Shown here: piece after piece, positions 1 through 7,118 of the stretch
Position numbering within the stretch: the first letter of the stretch is position 1
Layout of the letters: each line of letters starts with the position of its first letter
Source of the DNA: Minisyncoccota bacterium
GTDB taxonomy: Bacteria; Patescibacteria; Paceibacteria; UBA9973
Assembly: GCA_028696935.1 (NCBI GenBank)
Contig: JAQVGE010000047.1
Location: forward strand, 1 to 7,234
Direction of reading: 5' to 3'
DNA length: 7,234 nt
Notes under the pieces: model-generated
The model's input: only the letters and a program-made list of their open reading frames with translations
What the model was told of the DNA's origin: nothing
The model's database searches: none
Position numbers and translations under genes: made by a program

Positions 1-380
1 GCTTTGGTTGTTGTTTTATTTTTGTTTCGAACAAATAGTTTGAGTTTAACTTCATCTATTAATACTCTTTCAGTTGAAGACGTTAAATTCAACTCAAGTC
101 TGTATTGTTTTCCTAAATACTTATAGGATTCGCCACTCATATATTCATGTTTTACATCATTATCTTTTTTTGTTTGACTGAACCTTCCTATACGATTTTG
201 TATCCAATTAGATTTAGAATCAATAAACTCATATATTTTTTCTAATGATACATTTGGATTTGCCGATACCGTGATAGAAAAGTCAGGTCTTACAGTGAGA
301 TTTATATTTTTTACATCTTTTCTTATCAGTTCAAATTCAATCGCCTGACCTTTTCCAACTTCAAGTCTATGCGTTTCCAT
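1..380 (-). CDS. YgjP-like (DUF45/M48-type) metallopeptidase, N-terminal part, cut by window edge
   Basis: I translated this frame by hand. It opens at the ATG at 380-378 (METHRLEVGKGQAIEF...) and runs open for 126 codons to the left edge, so the 3' part is missing. The segment around residues 80-95 (GESYKYLGKQYRLEL) and the earlier IxLxVxPDxxIxVxAN-like strand pattern match the N-terminal half of the YgjP-like zinc metallopeptidase family, usually about 230-250 residues. The family's HExxH zinc motif lies in the C-terminal half and would be outside the window, so catalysis cannot be checked. The start is supported by an AAGGAAGT ribosome binding site eight bases upstream, which overlaps the hsdR stop. 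The 13-bp gap to hsdR indicates cotranscription. Family members often sit next to type I restriction operons, but their role there is not established. I see no signal peptide or membrane segment, so it is probably cytoplasmic. Confidence 0.8.
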   Translation of the reverse strand, partial: METHRLEVGKGQAIEFELIRKDVKNINLTVRPDFSITVSANPNVSLEKIYEFIDSKSNWIQNRIGRFSQTKKDNDVKHEYMSGESYKYLGKQYRLELNLTSSTERVLIDEVKLKLFVRNKNKTTTK

Positions 381-387
381 GTGAATC

Positions 388-395
388 ACTTCCTT
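388..395 (-). promoter_or_regulatory. Ribosome binding site of the metallopeptidase gene, overlapping the hsdR stop
   Basis: The minus strand reads AAGGAAGT, and the last A bases of the hsdR TAA stop form its 5' end. About eight bases separate the AAGGAAG core from the ATG at 380. The overlap means that ribosomes terminating hsdR sit on this site, which favours coupled translation. Confidence 0.7.
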
Positions 396-3300
396 AATAT
401 CTTCTTAATGCAACTGTCTTGATATCATTAATAATTTGATCAATTTTCGTAAAACTTAATCCCGGTAAAGATGATTTTTTCAAGCTGTACAAATACTCAT
501 CTATCTCTGCAGATATCTTTTTATGCACATCAGGATTATCGTGCCAATCTACTTTTGTGTTTTTCGTCAAGATATTATCCATTTCAATAGCCATATCTGC
601 GAGTAGATTCTTATAATCTTCATCATCTTCCATACCGTCTGCAAATGACTCTGTAGAAAGTGAATCCTTAAGTACACCATAGAAAGCTTGAGCATCATTA
701 TTATGTTTAATCTTAATTGGATAAGTGGTTCCGCTGTATCCCCTTCTAAAATCATCTTTTATGGTTTCCATATGCTTCAAGTAATCAATATCAGATATTC
801 GTTTTTCTTTGTATTGATCAAGTATTTCTTGAATACGTTCAGAGAATTTTTTATAGTAAGCAGGGTTTTCATCAAATTTCTGATGAATACGTTGTGTCAT
901 TCTAGTTCTAATTGCATCGGCTTTTGCTCTATTCGATCCAAGTTTTGTTAGTTCTTCTTCAAAATCATGTTCGTTTAAAATATCGACTGGCGTTGATATC
1001 CTGATAACTTCTTCTGCAGCAATATAGGTGTCCATGAGATTTCTCATCTTTGATTCATATTCTTTATGATCAATTGCATCAGAATATCTTAGCTTAACTG
1101 TAGCTCGTAACTCTTGATAGTATTTGAAATCACGTTTGTACTTTCCAATTTCAATTTCACCTAAGGCATTATACAGATGAACAGATTCTAAAGCAATAGC
1201 CAAATACTTTCCAAAAAGGGAGAGTTGGTTATAGAAATCTTCACGTATTTTATCGTCTGCTAATACCAGCTCATATTCTTCTCTATCATTTTTATTTTGT
1301 ACTTCTCTGAATATTCCAATCAAATGACTATAGGCTTCTCGAAGTTTGCCTGAAATGGATACAACATCTACCAATGCGCCTTCGATATCCTTACCATCAT
1401 ATTTCTCCAAACCTGCTCCAGAATACATTTGTAAGGCTTCATCTAGTGGTTGTAATAACCCTCTGTAATCGACAATTAATCCAAAGTCTTTCCCTTCATA
1501 AATTCTGTTGACACGAGCAATCGCTTGAAGTAATGTATGTTCTTTGATCGGCTTATCAACATATAAAACAGACGCTCTTGGTGCATCAAATCCAGTTAGC
1601 AGCTTGTCAACAACAATAAGTATTTCTACTACATCGCCATCAACAAACTCACTTTTAATATGCTCTTCATATTTTTGAGGATCACCATATGCTTCGATTT
1701 GTTTTTTCCAAAACTTTATGACTCTATCATTCGGTTCTCCATCGACTTCATCATTTCCTTCACGCATATCTGGAGGAGAAATGACAACTGCGGTTCTTAA
1801 ATCGCCGTATTCATCAAAAGCTTCTTTATATCGAATGGCATCGAACTTTGAGTCAGTTGCTAACATAGCTGTAAAAGGCGTTCCTTTATAGAACTGAGAA
1901 AAATGTGTGTATATATCATCAGCAATCAATCTAATGCGTTGTTCAGAGGAAGCTATTTTTTCGAAATGGCTCCATTTTTGTTTTAACATTTCTGATTGCT
2001 TTTGATTTAGGTTTCTTGTAATCATTTCAAGACGATTATCAATGGCAGTACGATTAACGGTTTGTTCAACCATACGCCCTTCATATAGTAATGGAACTAT
2101 GGTTTTATCATCTACACCGTCTTTTATAGTGTACTTATGAATCAGTCTTCCAAACTTGGCCATGGTACTCTTTTCGTCTTTCATCAAAGGTGTACCTGTA
2201 AAACCTAAATAACAAGCGTTTGGAAACACTTGTTTCATTTTTGTATGTAATTCACCATATTGAGTTCTGTGTGACTCATCGACAAGAACGAATACATTTT
2301 TGCTTTTAACTACAGCATGGTTTTTGGATGCTGTATCGAACTTATGTACTAAAGAGGTAATGATATCTGCATTTTTCTTATGAATTAGATCTACAAGATT
2401 TTTCCCACTTGTAGCTCTAGCAGCTTTTAATCTTGAATGGTTGAATGTTTTGTGAATTTGAGAATCCAATTCTATTCTATCTGTAACAACTACAATTTGT
2501 GGATGAAGGTTGGCTAGTTCTGACATGAGATATTTGGTTAGCATCACCATAGTAAGTGATTTTCCTGAACCCTGTGTATGCCAAATGACACCTGATTGTC
2601 TATTGCCTTCTTTATCCGTTTCTTGAATTGTTTTTACAATTTCCTTGATAGCAAAATACTGTTGATATCTTGCGATTTTTTTATCGTTCTTATCAAAAAT
2701 AATAAAATATCGAATGAGATCTAGAACTCTTTCGGGATGGAACAAAGAAACAATATTATGGTCTTGAGTAGTAGCAATCCTATTCTCTACAACCCTTGTT
2801 AGTTCTTTTTCATACCATTCATATTCCTCTGAGTCTGTTTCTTCTTTCCAAACTTGCCAGAATTTAGCTGGTGTTCCAGCGGTTGCATACTGTACATCAT
2901 TTTTATGAGCAGCCATAACTATTTGAATAAATTTGAATAATTGTGGAACATAACCTTGTCCTTGATTTCTAATCATCTGACTTATGGCTTGTGAGATAGG
3001 AACATCCGATTTCTTAAACTCGATAACAGCAAATGGTATTCCGTTGATAAACAAAACGACATCAGGACGGACATTACCTTGTCCATCCTCACGTTCGACG
3101 CTAAACTCTTCAACAACATGGAATATATTTTTTTCAGGATGTTGCCAATCAATGTAGTTAAGATTAAAGGATCTTGATCCATCCTCTATTGAAACTACCT
3201 CAGGATAACTTCTTCCAAGCAAAAGCATATTATATATTTTTTCGTTTGTTTTCACTAAGCCATCAGAAAGAGGTTCATCAATATCGAGTAGTGCTTGTTC

Positions 3301-3516
3301 AATGTTTTTATCTGAAAAACGATTCGTTTTTCCACGATATTCAAATTCATTAATTTCTTGAAGTTGCTTTTTTAATACTTCCTGGAGGATTACAGCGTAT
3401 TTACTTCCTCTCATAGATTCAGCATCTTCAGGTTTCAAGATGTTATATCCCAACTTATCAAGCACTTCAAGCGCTGGTTTTTGGGACAGTTCAAATTCTG
3501 AATAATTTTGATTCAT
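394..3516 (-). CDS. hsdR: Type I restriction enzyme, motor/endonuclease subunit R (HsdR), EcoR124I-like
   Basis: At 1040 residues this is a full-length HsdR, the ATP-driven translocase and nuclease of a type I enzyme. The N-terminal PD-(D/E)xK nuclease shows D152, E166 and K168 (RPDVVLF ... AVIEFKK), followed by the QxxxY element QGQGY at 185-189 that is typical of HsdR nucleases. The superfamily 2 helicase part has Walker A TQGSGKS (314-320), the DEAD-box equivalent DESH (413-416), GFTGTP (438-443), motif V TGFDAP (641-646) and motif VI QAIARVNR (664-671). The region after about residue 730 is helical and, in the family, docks on the methyltransferase core. Length and nuclease residue positions lie close to EcoR124I, suggesting the type IC-like group (inference). 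The ATG has a perfect AAGGAGG six bases upstream. It lies 13 bp after hsdS. No frameshift or lost catalytic residue is visible, so it should be active. Confidence 0.97.
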   Translation of the reverse strand: MNQNYSEFELSQKPALEVLDKLGYNILKPEDAESMRGSKYAVILQEVLKKQLQEINEFEYRGKTNRFSDKNIEQALLDIDEPLSDGLVKTNEKIYNMLLLGRSYPEVVSIEDGSRSFNLNYIDWQHPEKNIFHVVEEFSVEREDGQGNVRPDVVLFINGIPFAVIEFKKSDVPISQAISQMIRNQGQGYVPQLFKFIQIVMAAHKNDVQYATAGTPAKFWQVWKEETDSEEYEWYEKELTRVVENRIATTQDHNIVSLFHPERVLDLIRYFIIFDKNDKKIARYQQYFAIKEIVKTIQETDKEGNRQSGVIWHTQGSGKSLTMVMLTKYLMSELANLHPQIVVVTDRIELDSQIHKTFNHSRLKAARATSGKNLVDLIHKKNADIITSLVHKFDTASKNHAVVKSKNVFVLVDESHRTQYGELHTKMKQVFPNACYLGFTGTPLMKDEKSTMAKFGRLIHKYTIKDGVDDKTIVPLLYEGRMVEQTVNRTAIDNRLEMITRNLNQKQSEMLKQKWSHFEKIASSEQRIRLIADDIYTHFSQFYKGTPFTAMLATDSKFDAIRYKEAFDEYGDLRTAVVISPPDMREGNDEVDGEPNDRVIKFWKKQIEAYGDPQKYEEHIKSEFVDGDVVEILIVVDKLLTGFDAPRASVLYVDKPIKEHTLLQAIARVNRIYEGKDFGLIVDYRGLLQPLDEALQMYSGAGLEKYDGKDIEGALVDVVSISGKLREAYSHLIGIFREVQNKNDREEYELVLADDKIREDFYNQLSLFGKYLAIALESVHLYNALGEIEIGKYKRDFKYYQELRATVKLRYSDAIDHKEYESKMRNLMDTYIAAEEVIRISTPVDILNEHDFEEELTKLGSNRAKADAIRTRMTQRIHQKFDENPAYYKKFSERIQEILDQYKEKRISDIDYLKHMETIKDDFRRGYSGTTYPIKIKHNNDAQAFYGVLKDSLSTESFADGMEDDEDYKNLLADMAIEMDNILTKNTKVDWHDNPDVHKKISAEIDEYLYSLKKSSLPGLSFTKIDQIINDIKTVALRRY

Positions 3517-3522
3517 AATAAT

Positions 3523-3529
3523 CCTCCTT
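3523..3529 (-). promoter_or_regulatory. Strong ribosome binding site of hsdR, directly after the hsdS stop
   Basis: The minus strand reads AAGGAGG, a full match to the anti-Shine-Dalgarno sequence, six bases before the hsdR ATG. It follows the TGA of hsdS (3532-3530) without a gap. It is the strongest translation signal in the operon, and it belongs to the nuclease/motor gene. Confidence 0.8.
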
Positions 3530-4780
3530 TCAACTTGTTTTTACTCTTATATTTCCAGTAAGTAATTGTTGCATGAGACCTTTTTTCTGTAGTTTTCTGC
3601 ATTCCAATTCTTGTTCTAAAAGAGTAATTTCTTTCTTAATCTCATTAAGGATTGTTGATATTTTCTTTTGTTCTTCGTAAGGGGGAATCATAAATTCTTG
3701 TTTCAAGAAAACATCTGGTTTAACCGTCATACGTTCAACTAAAGTACCTTCTGCAATACTATCATAGTATTTAATCATTTCTTTACTAGTCAATAAATAT
3801 GTAAAATAGTGTATGTCATAGATCTCTTTGTTTTTCACTTCCATAGTTGCATAAATAGGAGATAATAAAACCGGATTTTCATTTTCATTTAATGCAATTG
3901 CTCCATAACGTAGATTTTGCGGATTAAATACTAAATCATGGAATTTTGTGACTTTATACTTCTTGCTACCACCTTTAACTAAAAATTCTCTATTGTATCT
4001 ATCTGTTTTAGGCGTTACTCCATCCTCAATTGTCAATGAATACAGTTTTAAAGATTCGCTTTCAAAAGCATATTCTTTATTTTCCTTAAAAACTTCTGAC
4101 AAAGGTGTTAATTTCCATGATGTAGTTGAACTTGATAAAGACCTATGATTCTTTACTAAAGCCAAAGATAAATTTTCTAGAAAACTCCTCTTTTCAATAA
4201 TAAGTCTATTTTGTACTTCAATCGCAGTATCCCAAGTCGATAGTATTTCAGCAATCTTTTTTTGTTCTTCCAAATCGTGAACATCAAAAGACAATTTTGA
4301 TATCTCTGTCAATCCAATTCTAAGACGAGTACTGCCAGTTCCTAGTCTTTCAATTTTCCGTCTTACTGTGTTGCTATTTATAATTTCCATAATGTATTTT
4401 GCATCGTATTGTTTTTTATCGACTGCTAAACGTATCCCGTCTGATCCCATTAAGTATTTTTCTTCAAAATCTGGCACAATACATGCCCTACCAAGTGGAT
4501 CAGCCATTTTTGCAATAATGATATCACCCGGATAAATTAAACAACTATGAAGTTGATTTGCTTTTTCTTCTGAAGTGAAAATTTTGTATGTATTATTAAA
4601 TGCTCCATCTCCGATATTTTGAAGCTGAATTATCCTTATTCCTTTTTCCGTGTAATCAATTTGTTTTAAATCTGATCCAAATGGTCCGCCGGTAAATGAA
4701 TAGGGAATTTTTTTATCTCTGATGTCTGAAATTTGAACTAGTTTCATTTTCATATTTCTATTTTTACAACTCCAATTCAT
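3530..4780 (-). CDS. hsdS: Type I restriction enzyme specificity subunit (HsdS), two target-recognition domains
   Basis: This 416-residue protein is the DNA-recognition subunit that bridges two HsdM copies. It has the full-length HsdS layout: first target-recognition domain about 13-169, ending in the typical GTGSTRLRIGLTEISKLSF stretch; central conserved helix about 170-210; second recognition domain about 222-367; C-terminal conserved helix about 368-413, ending LMQQLLTGNIRV. The two helices start with near-identical EEQKKIAEIL (171-180) and EEQKKISTIL (369-378), the internal repeat expected of HsdS; the DNA also shares 11 bases there (3666-3676 and 4260-4270). The recognition domains differ, so an asymmetric bipartite target is expected, but its sequence cannot be read from the protein. 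The start is uncertain. The ATG at 4780 overlaps hsdM by 17 bp with only weak upstream purines. ATGs at 4753 (codon 10) and 4747 (codon 12) fit better where homologous proteins usually begin. Confidence 0.95.
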   Translation of the reverse strand: MNWSCKNRNMKMKLVQISDIRDKKIPYSFTGGPFGSDLKQIDYTEKGIRIIQLQNIGDGAFNNTYKIFTSEEKANQLHSCLIYPGDIIIAKMADPLGRACIVPDFEEKYLMGSDGIRLAVDKKQYDAKYIMEIINSNTVRRKIERLGTGSTRLRIGLTEISKLSFDVHDLEEQKKIAEILSTWDTAIEVQNRLIIEKRSFLENLSLALVKNHRSLSSSTTSWKLTPLSEVFKENKEYAFESESLKLYSLTIEDGVTPKTDRYNREFLVKGGSKKYKVTKFHDLVFNPQNLRYGAIALNENENPVLLSPIYATMEVKNKEIYDIHYFTYLLTSKEMIKYYDSIAEGTLVERMTVKPDVFLKQEFMIPPYEEQKKISTILNEIKKEITLLEQELECRKLQKKGLMQQLLTGNIRVKTS

Positions 4781-6290
4781 CTAGATATTTCTTCATTTTT
4801 GCTTCAACCTCAGCTAATTCTTCTTTGATTGAATCGATATTTTCTTTCACTTCTTCTAGATCAATGATTTCTTCTTCTTCAAAAGTATCTACATATCTAG
4901 GAATATTAAGATTAAAATCATTATCGACAATATCTTGTAATTCAGCCTTAAATGCTAATTTTTCAGATGACTCATATTTTTCATAAGCATCAGTTATTCT
5001 TCTCAAATCTTCTTCTCGAAGTTTGTTTTGATTTTTACCTTTCTCATACATCCCATCCTGAGAAGCGTCAATAAATAGAACATCGTCTCTGTTGCGGTTT
5101 TGTTTGAAAATTAGTATTGTTGCAGGGATGCCAACTCCGTAGAATAAGTTTGCTGGTAATCCAATTACTGCGTCAAGAAGATTCATCTCAATTATTTTCT
5201 GACGAATTTTCCCTTCACTACCACCTCTAAATAGAACACCATGAGGTAAAACAACACCCATACGTCCACCTTCAGATAGTGAATTTAGCATATGTAGCAC
5301 AAATGCGTAATCACCTTTGGAAGCTGGTGGAACTCCCCATGAGAAACGTTTATAAGGATCTAGTCCTTCTTCCATTTTAAAATCACCATTTTGTTCTCCA
5401 GAAAATCCCATAGCCCATTTGTCTAGTGAGAAAGGTGGATTGGCCACGATAACTTGGAATTTCATGAGTTTATCATTTTCCAAATGAAGAGGATTCGCAA
5501 TTGTATCTCCCCATGCAATCTTGGCATCATCTATTTGATGCAAGAACATATTCATGCGAGAAAGAGAATGTGTTTGTCCATTCCTTTCTTGTCCATAGAT
5601 TTGTGCTTTTCCATTTGGAACCTTTTGAAAGGCACGGATAAGTAGCGATCCAGATCCGCATGTTGGATCATAGATACGATCATTATCTTGTGGTTTTACG
5701 AGTCTGGCGAGAAGTTCTGATACTTCAGAAGGCGTGAAAAATTCACCACCCTTTTTACCTGCGTCAGATGCAAAATTAGAGATGAGATATTCATAAGAAT
5801 TGCCTATAACATCTTCACCAATCAATCTAGAAGGACGAAGGTCAATTTTTGAAAAATCTTCAAGTAATGTTTTAAGCATTGCATTACGTTCTTTTGTTTG
5901 ACCTAAAACAACCTCAGAGTTGAAATCGATATTTCTAAATACTCCTCGTAATTTAGCTTTATTCTCCTCTTCAATATCTGCTAACGCTTTATTGATGACT
6001 TCCCCGATGTTAGTTGCTGTTCTTTTGTCATAGATATAATCAAATGACGCATGCTCATTTAGGACAAATCTTTCATAACGCATTTGTCTTTCAACCATTT
6101 CCTTGTCATTGTGATATTTTGCCATCAGTGATTCTTTATGTTCTTTATAGATATCACTCACATATTTTACAAATAACATTACAAGGATATAGTCTTTATA
6201 AAGTGAAGAATCAATTTTCCCTCTAAAAGTATCGCATGCTCTCCATAACGATTGGTTTACTTCATCTTGAGTCCATTTTTTTTCATTCAT
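4764..6290 (-). CDS. hsdM: Type I restriction enzyme, N6-adenine DNA methyltransferase subunit M (HsdM)
   Basis: This 508-residue protein transfers methyl groups from S-adenosylmethionine to adenine N6 within the site chosen by HsdS. It is full length for the family. The N-terminal helical HsdM domain covers about 1-150 (TQDEVNQSLWRACDTFRGKID). Next come GEFFTPSEV (182-190), SAM-binding motif I DPTCGSGSLL (208-217) and the catalytic adenine-methyltransferase motif IV NPPF (284-287). A charged, probably coiled-coil tail (about 470-505, rich in Glu and Lys) fits the C-terminal contact region with HsdS. The ATG overlaps the upstream half-S gene by 8 bp (ATGAATGA) and has GGAGGAG seven bases before it, inside that upstream gene, so the two are probably translationally coupled. 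Codons 3-5 contain a run of eight A bases. It lies upstream of hsdR, so modification is made before restriction. Confidence 0.97.
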   Translation of the reverse strand: MNEKKWTQDEVNQSLWRACDTFRGKIDSSLYKDYILVMLFVKYVSDIYKEHKESLMAKYHNDKEMVERQMRYERFVLNEHASFDYIYDKRTATNIGEVINKALADIEEENKAKLRGVFRNIDFNSEVVLGQTKERNAMLKTLLEDFSKIDLRPSRLIGEDVIGNSYEYLISNFASDAGKKGGEFFTPSEVSELLARLVKPQDNDRIYDPTCGSGSLLIRAFQKVPNGKAQIYGQERNGQTHSLSRMNMFLHQIDDAKIAWGDTIANPLHLENDKLMKFQVIVANPPFSLDKWAMGFSGEQNGDFKMEEGLDPYKRFSWGVPPASKGDYAFVLHMLNSLSEGGRMGVVLPHGVLFRGGSEGKIRQKIIEMNLLDAVIGLPANLFYGVGIPATILIFKQNRNRDDVLFIDASQDGMYEKGKNQNKLREEDLRRITDAYEKYESSEKLAFKAELQDIVDNDFNLNIPRYVDTFEEEEIIDLEEVKENIDSIKEELAEVEAKMKKYLDELEL

Positions 6291-6882
6291 TTTCTTTCTC
6301 CTCCGTTATAATTTTCTCTGTTAAGGCTTGATAATATTTTTCTTTTTCTGATATTAATTTGTATAGCAAATGTCTTTCATTGATAATAAGCTTGTTTACT
6401 TCAGCTATCTTGTTTTGTCGTTCAAGCTCAAGTATAGGTATTTCGAGATCTTTTAGTGTCCCCGTTTTAAGCATAGGAACTGTAACCCCAGTTGCTGTAA
6501 TAGCGATATGTTTTTTTGCACTATCAGAATTCAAAAATAATGATAAGTATTCTGGATTCACCTTCTTCTTTTCAACTCTTAAAATAATAAATTGAGAAGG
6601 TACTACACAGCCATCAGTATCACCAGTAATTGTAACTGCAGTATATGGTGGCGTAATCTTTATTACAACATCATCCTTGAAACACAAGTAACGATTATCT
6701 AACTTTTCTGAACTTTCAAAGTCGTCTAGAAAGTTTGTGTCTATCCATCCTTCTGAATTAAAACTTTTCAAAGTTAGTGCTTTATACTTATGTGTTTTAT
6801 GATCTATGATTTGTGCAACTTTTCTTTTCAACACCAAACCAACCATGATATCTGCAACAGTTCCAATTGGTTTTTTGATCAA
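6283..6882 (-). CDS. Half-size specificity subunit (HsdS-like, one target-recognition domain)
   Basis: The 199-residue product looks like one half of an HsdS: a single target-recognition domain (about 5-150), ending in ATGVTVPMLKTGTLKDLEIP, followed by one long helix with a heptad-like pattern (about 152-192, LERQNKIAEVNKLIINERH). The opening IGTVADIMVGLVLKRK also resembles HsdS N-termini. I chose the TTG at 6882 because AAGGTGG lies eight bases upstream. The longer in-frame GTG at 6921 would begin at or before the predicted transcript start and carries no such site. It differs clearly from the full-size HsdS in the same operon, so it is not a recent duplication. Known truncated HsdS proteins can dimerise and direct methylation at palindromic bipartite sites; that is a plausible role here. 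A regulatory or dominant-interfering role is the alternative. The S-family assignment is firm, the exact function is not. Confidence 0.85.
   Translation of the reverse strand: MIKKPIGTVADIMVGLVLKRKVAQIIDHKTHKYKALTLKSFNSEGWIDTNFLDDFESSEKLDNRYLCFKDDVVIKITPPYTAVTITGDTDGCVVPSQFIILRVEKKKVNPEYLSLFLNSDSAKKHIAITATGVTVPMLKTGTLKDLEIPILELERQNKIAEVNKLIINERHLLYKLISEKEKYYQALTEKIITEEKENE
6298..6304 (-). promoter_or_regulatory. Ribosome binding site of hsdM, inside the upstream half-S gene
   Basis: The minus strand reads GGAGGAG, seven bases before the hsdM ATG. It is encoded within the last codons of the half-size S gene, whose TGA overlaps the hsdM start. This supports the chosen hsdM start and coupling between the two genes. 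Confidence 0.75.
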
Positions 6883-6890
6883 CTTTAACA

Positions 6891-6897
6891 CCACCTT
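6891..6897 (-). promoter_or_regulatory. Ribosome binding site deciding a TTG start for the half-size S gene
   Basis: The minus strand reads AAGGTGG, followed by eight bases (TGTTAAAG) and then TTG at 6882-6880. No ATG lies near, and the upstream GTG at 6921 has no comparable site. The use of TTG probably lowers translation of this first gene. Confidence 0.6.
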
Positions 6898-6912
6898 TCT
6901 GTTATTTCTAAC

Positions 6913-6970
6913 TTGATACACTTTTATTATACCACTAATTTTTCAAAACACAATGCTTTTTTTGTATCAA
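6913..6970. repeat. 8-bp inverted repeat flanking the operon promoter
   Basis: TTGATACA at 6913-6920 and its exact reverse complement TGTATCAA at 6963-6970 are separated by 42 bp. One arm covers the predicted transcript start and the other lies just upstream of the -35 position. This placement would suit paired sites for a repressor, but no regulator gene is visible in the window. Confidence 0.4.
6926..6953 (-). promoter_or_regulatory. Predicted operon promoter with extended -10 element
   Basis: On the minus strand a perfect TATAAT (6931-6926) is preceded by TGG, giving the extended -10 pattern TGnTATAAT. A weak -35 candidate TTGTGT (6953-6948) sits 16 bases upstream. Initiation would fall near 6918-6920, leaving a leader of about 37 bases before the TTG start of the half-S gene. 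No other good promoter was seen inside the operon, so this one may serve all five genes. Confidence 0.65.
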
Positions 6971-7017
6971 TTTAAAAATAACATACTCTTTTGATATTTG
7001 TCAGCGTGTAATAACAT
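6967..7017 (-). CDS. Possible 16-residue leader peptide upstream of the operon promoter (doubtful)
   Basis: A short frame begins at the ATG at 7017-7015 and reads MLLHADKYQKSMLFLN before a TGA. An AGGAG (7032-7028) stands ten bases before the ATG, a reasonable ribosome binding site. It ends about 35 bp upstream of the extended -10 element, so it could only be translated from a promoter farther right. It matches nothing I recognise, and in such AT-rich DNA a short frame with a chance Shine-Dalgarno match is plausible. Confidence 0.2.
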   Translation of the reverse strand: MLLHADKYQKSMLFLN

Positions 7018-7102
7018 ATATTTTAATCTCCTAATTTGAAATCGTGTAAATCATCATATAATCGTGTAGAGGTTTATTTGTTAATTGATATTCACCTTTA
7101 CT

Positions 7103-7116
7103 TATAGTAAACTATA
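7103..7116. repeat. 14-bp near-palindrome TATAGTAAACTATA, copy 1
   Basis: The six-base arms TATAGT and ACTATA are perfect inverted repeats around AA. An identical copy lies at 7205-7218. Identity over 14 bases plus dyad symmetry is the usual form of a dimeric regulator's operator, though the regulator is unknown. Confidence 0.5.
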
Positions 7117-7118
7117 CC

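Noticed and set aside
688..951. Open frame on the plus strand inside hsdR
   Set aside because: It lies antisense within a full-length, well-matched hsdR, has no ribosome binding site of note, and its translation is hydrophobic low-complexity typical of a shadow frame.
2982..3182. Second minus-strand frame inside hsdR (also 567-755)
   Set aside because: It overlaps the real hsdR frame, including the nuclease domain coding region, without a binding site. Frame overlap of conserved coding sequence explains it.
3948..4148. Open frame on the plus strand inside hsdS
   Set aside because: It is antisense to the second recognition domain of hsdS, with no family resemblance and no start signal. The same holds for the plus-strand frames at 5454-5645, 6014-6226 and 6359-6595.
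3530..6882. Phase-variable, invertible hsdS shuffling system
   Set aside because: Both S genes point the same way, they share no long repeat (only about 11 bases between the two helix-coding parts of hsdS), and no recombinase gene is present in the window.
6883..6921. Longer N-terminus of the half-S gene from the GTG at 6921
   Set aside because: The GTG sits only five bases from the -10 hexamer, at or before the expected transcript start, and has no ribosome binding site. TTG at 6882 has both.
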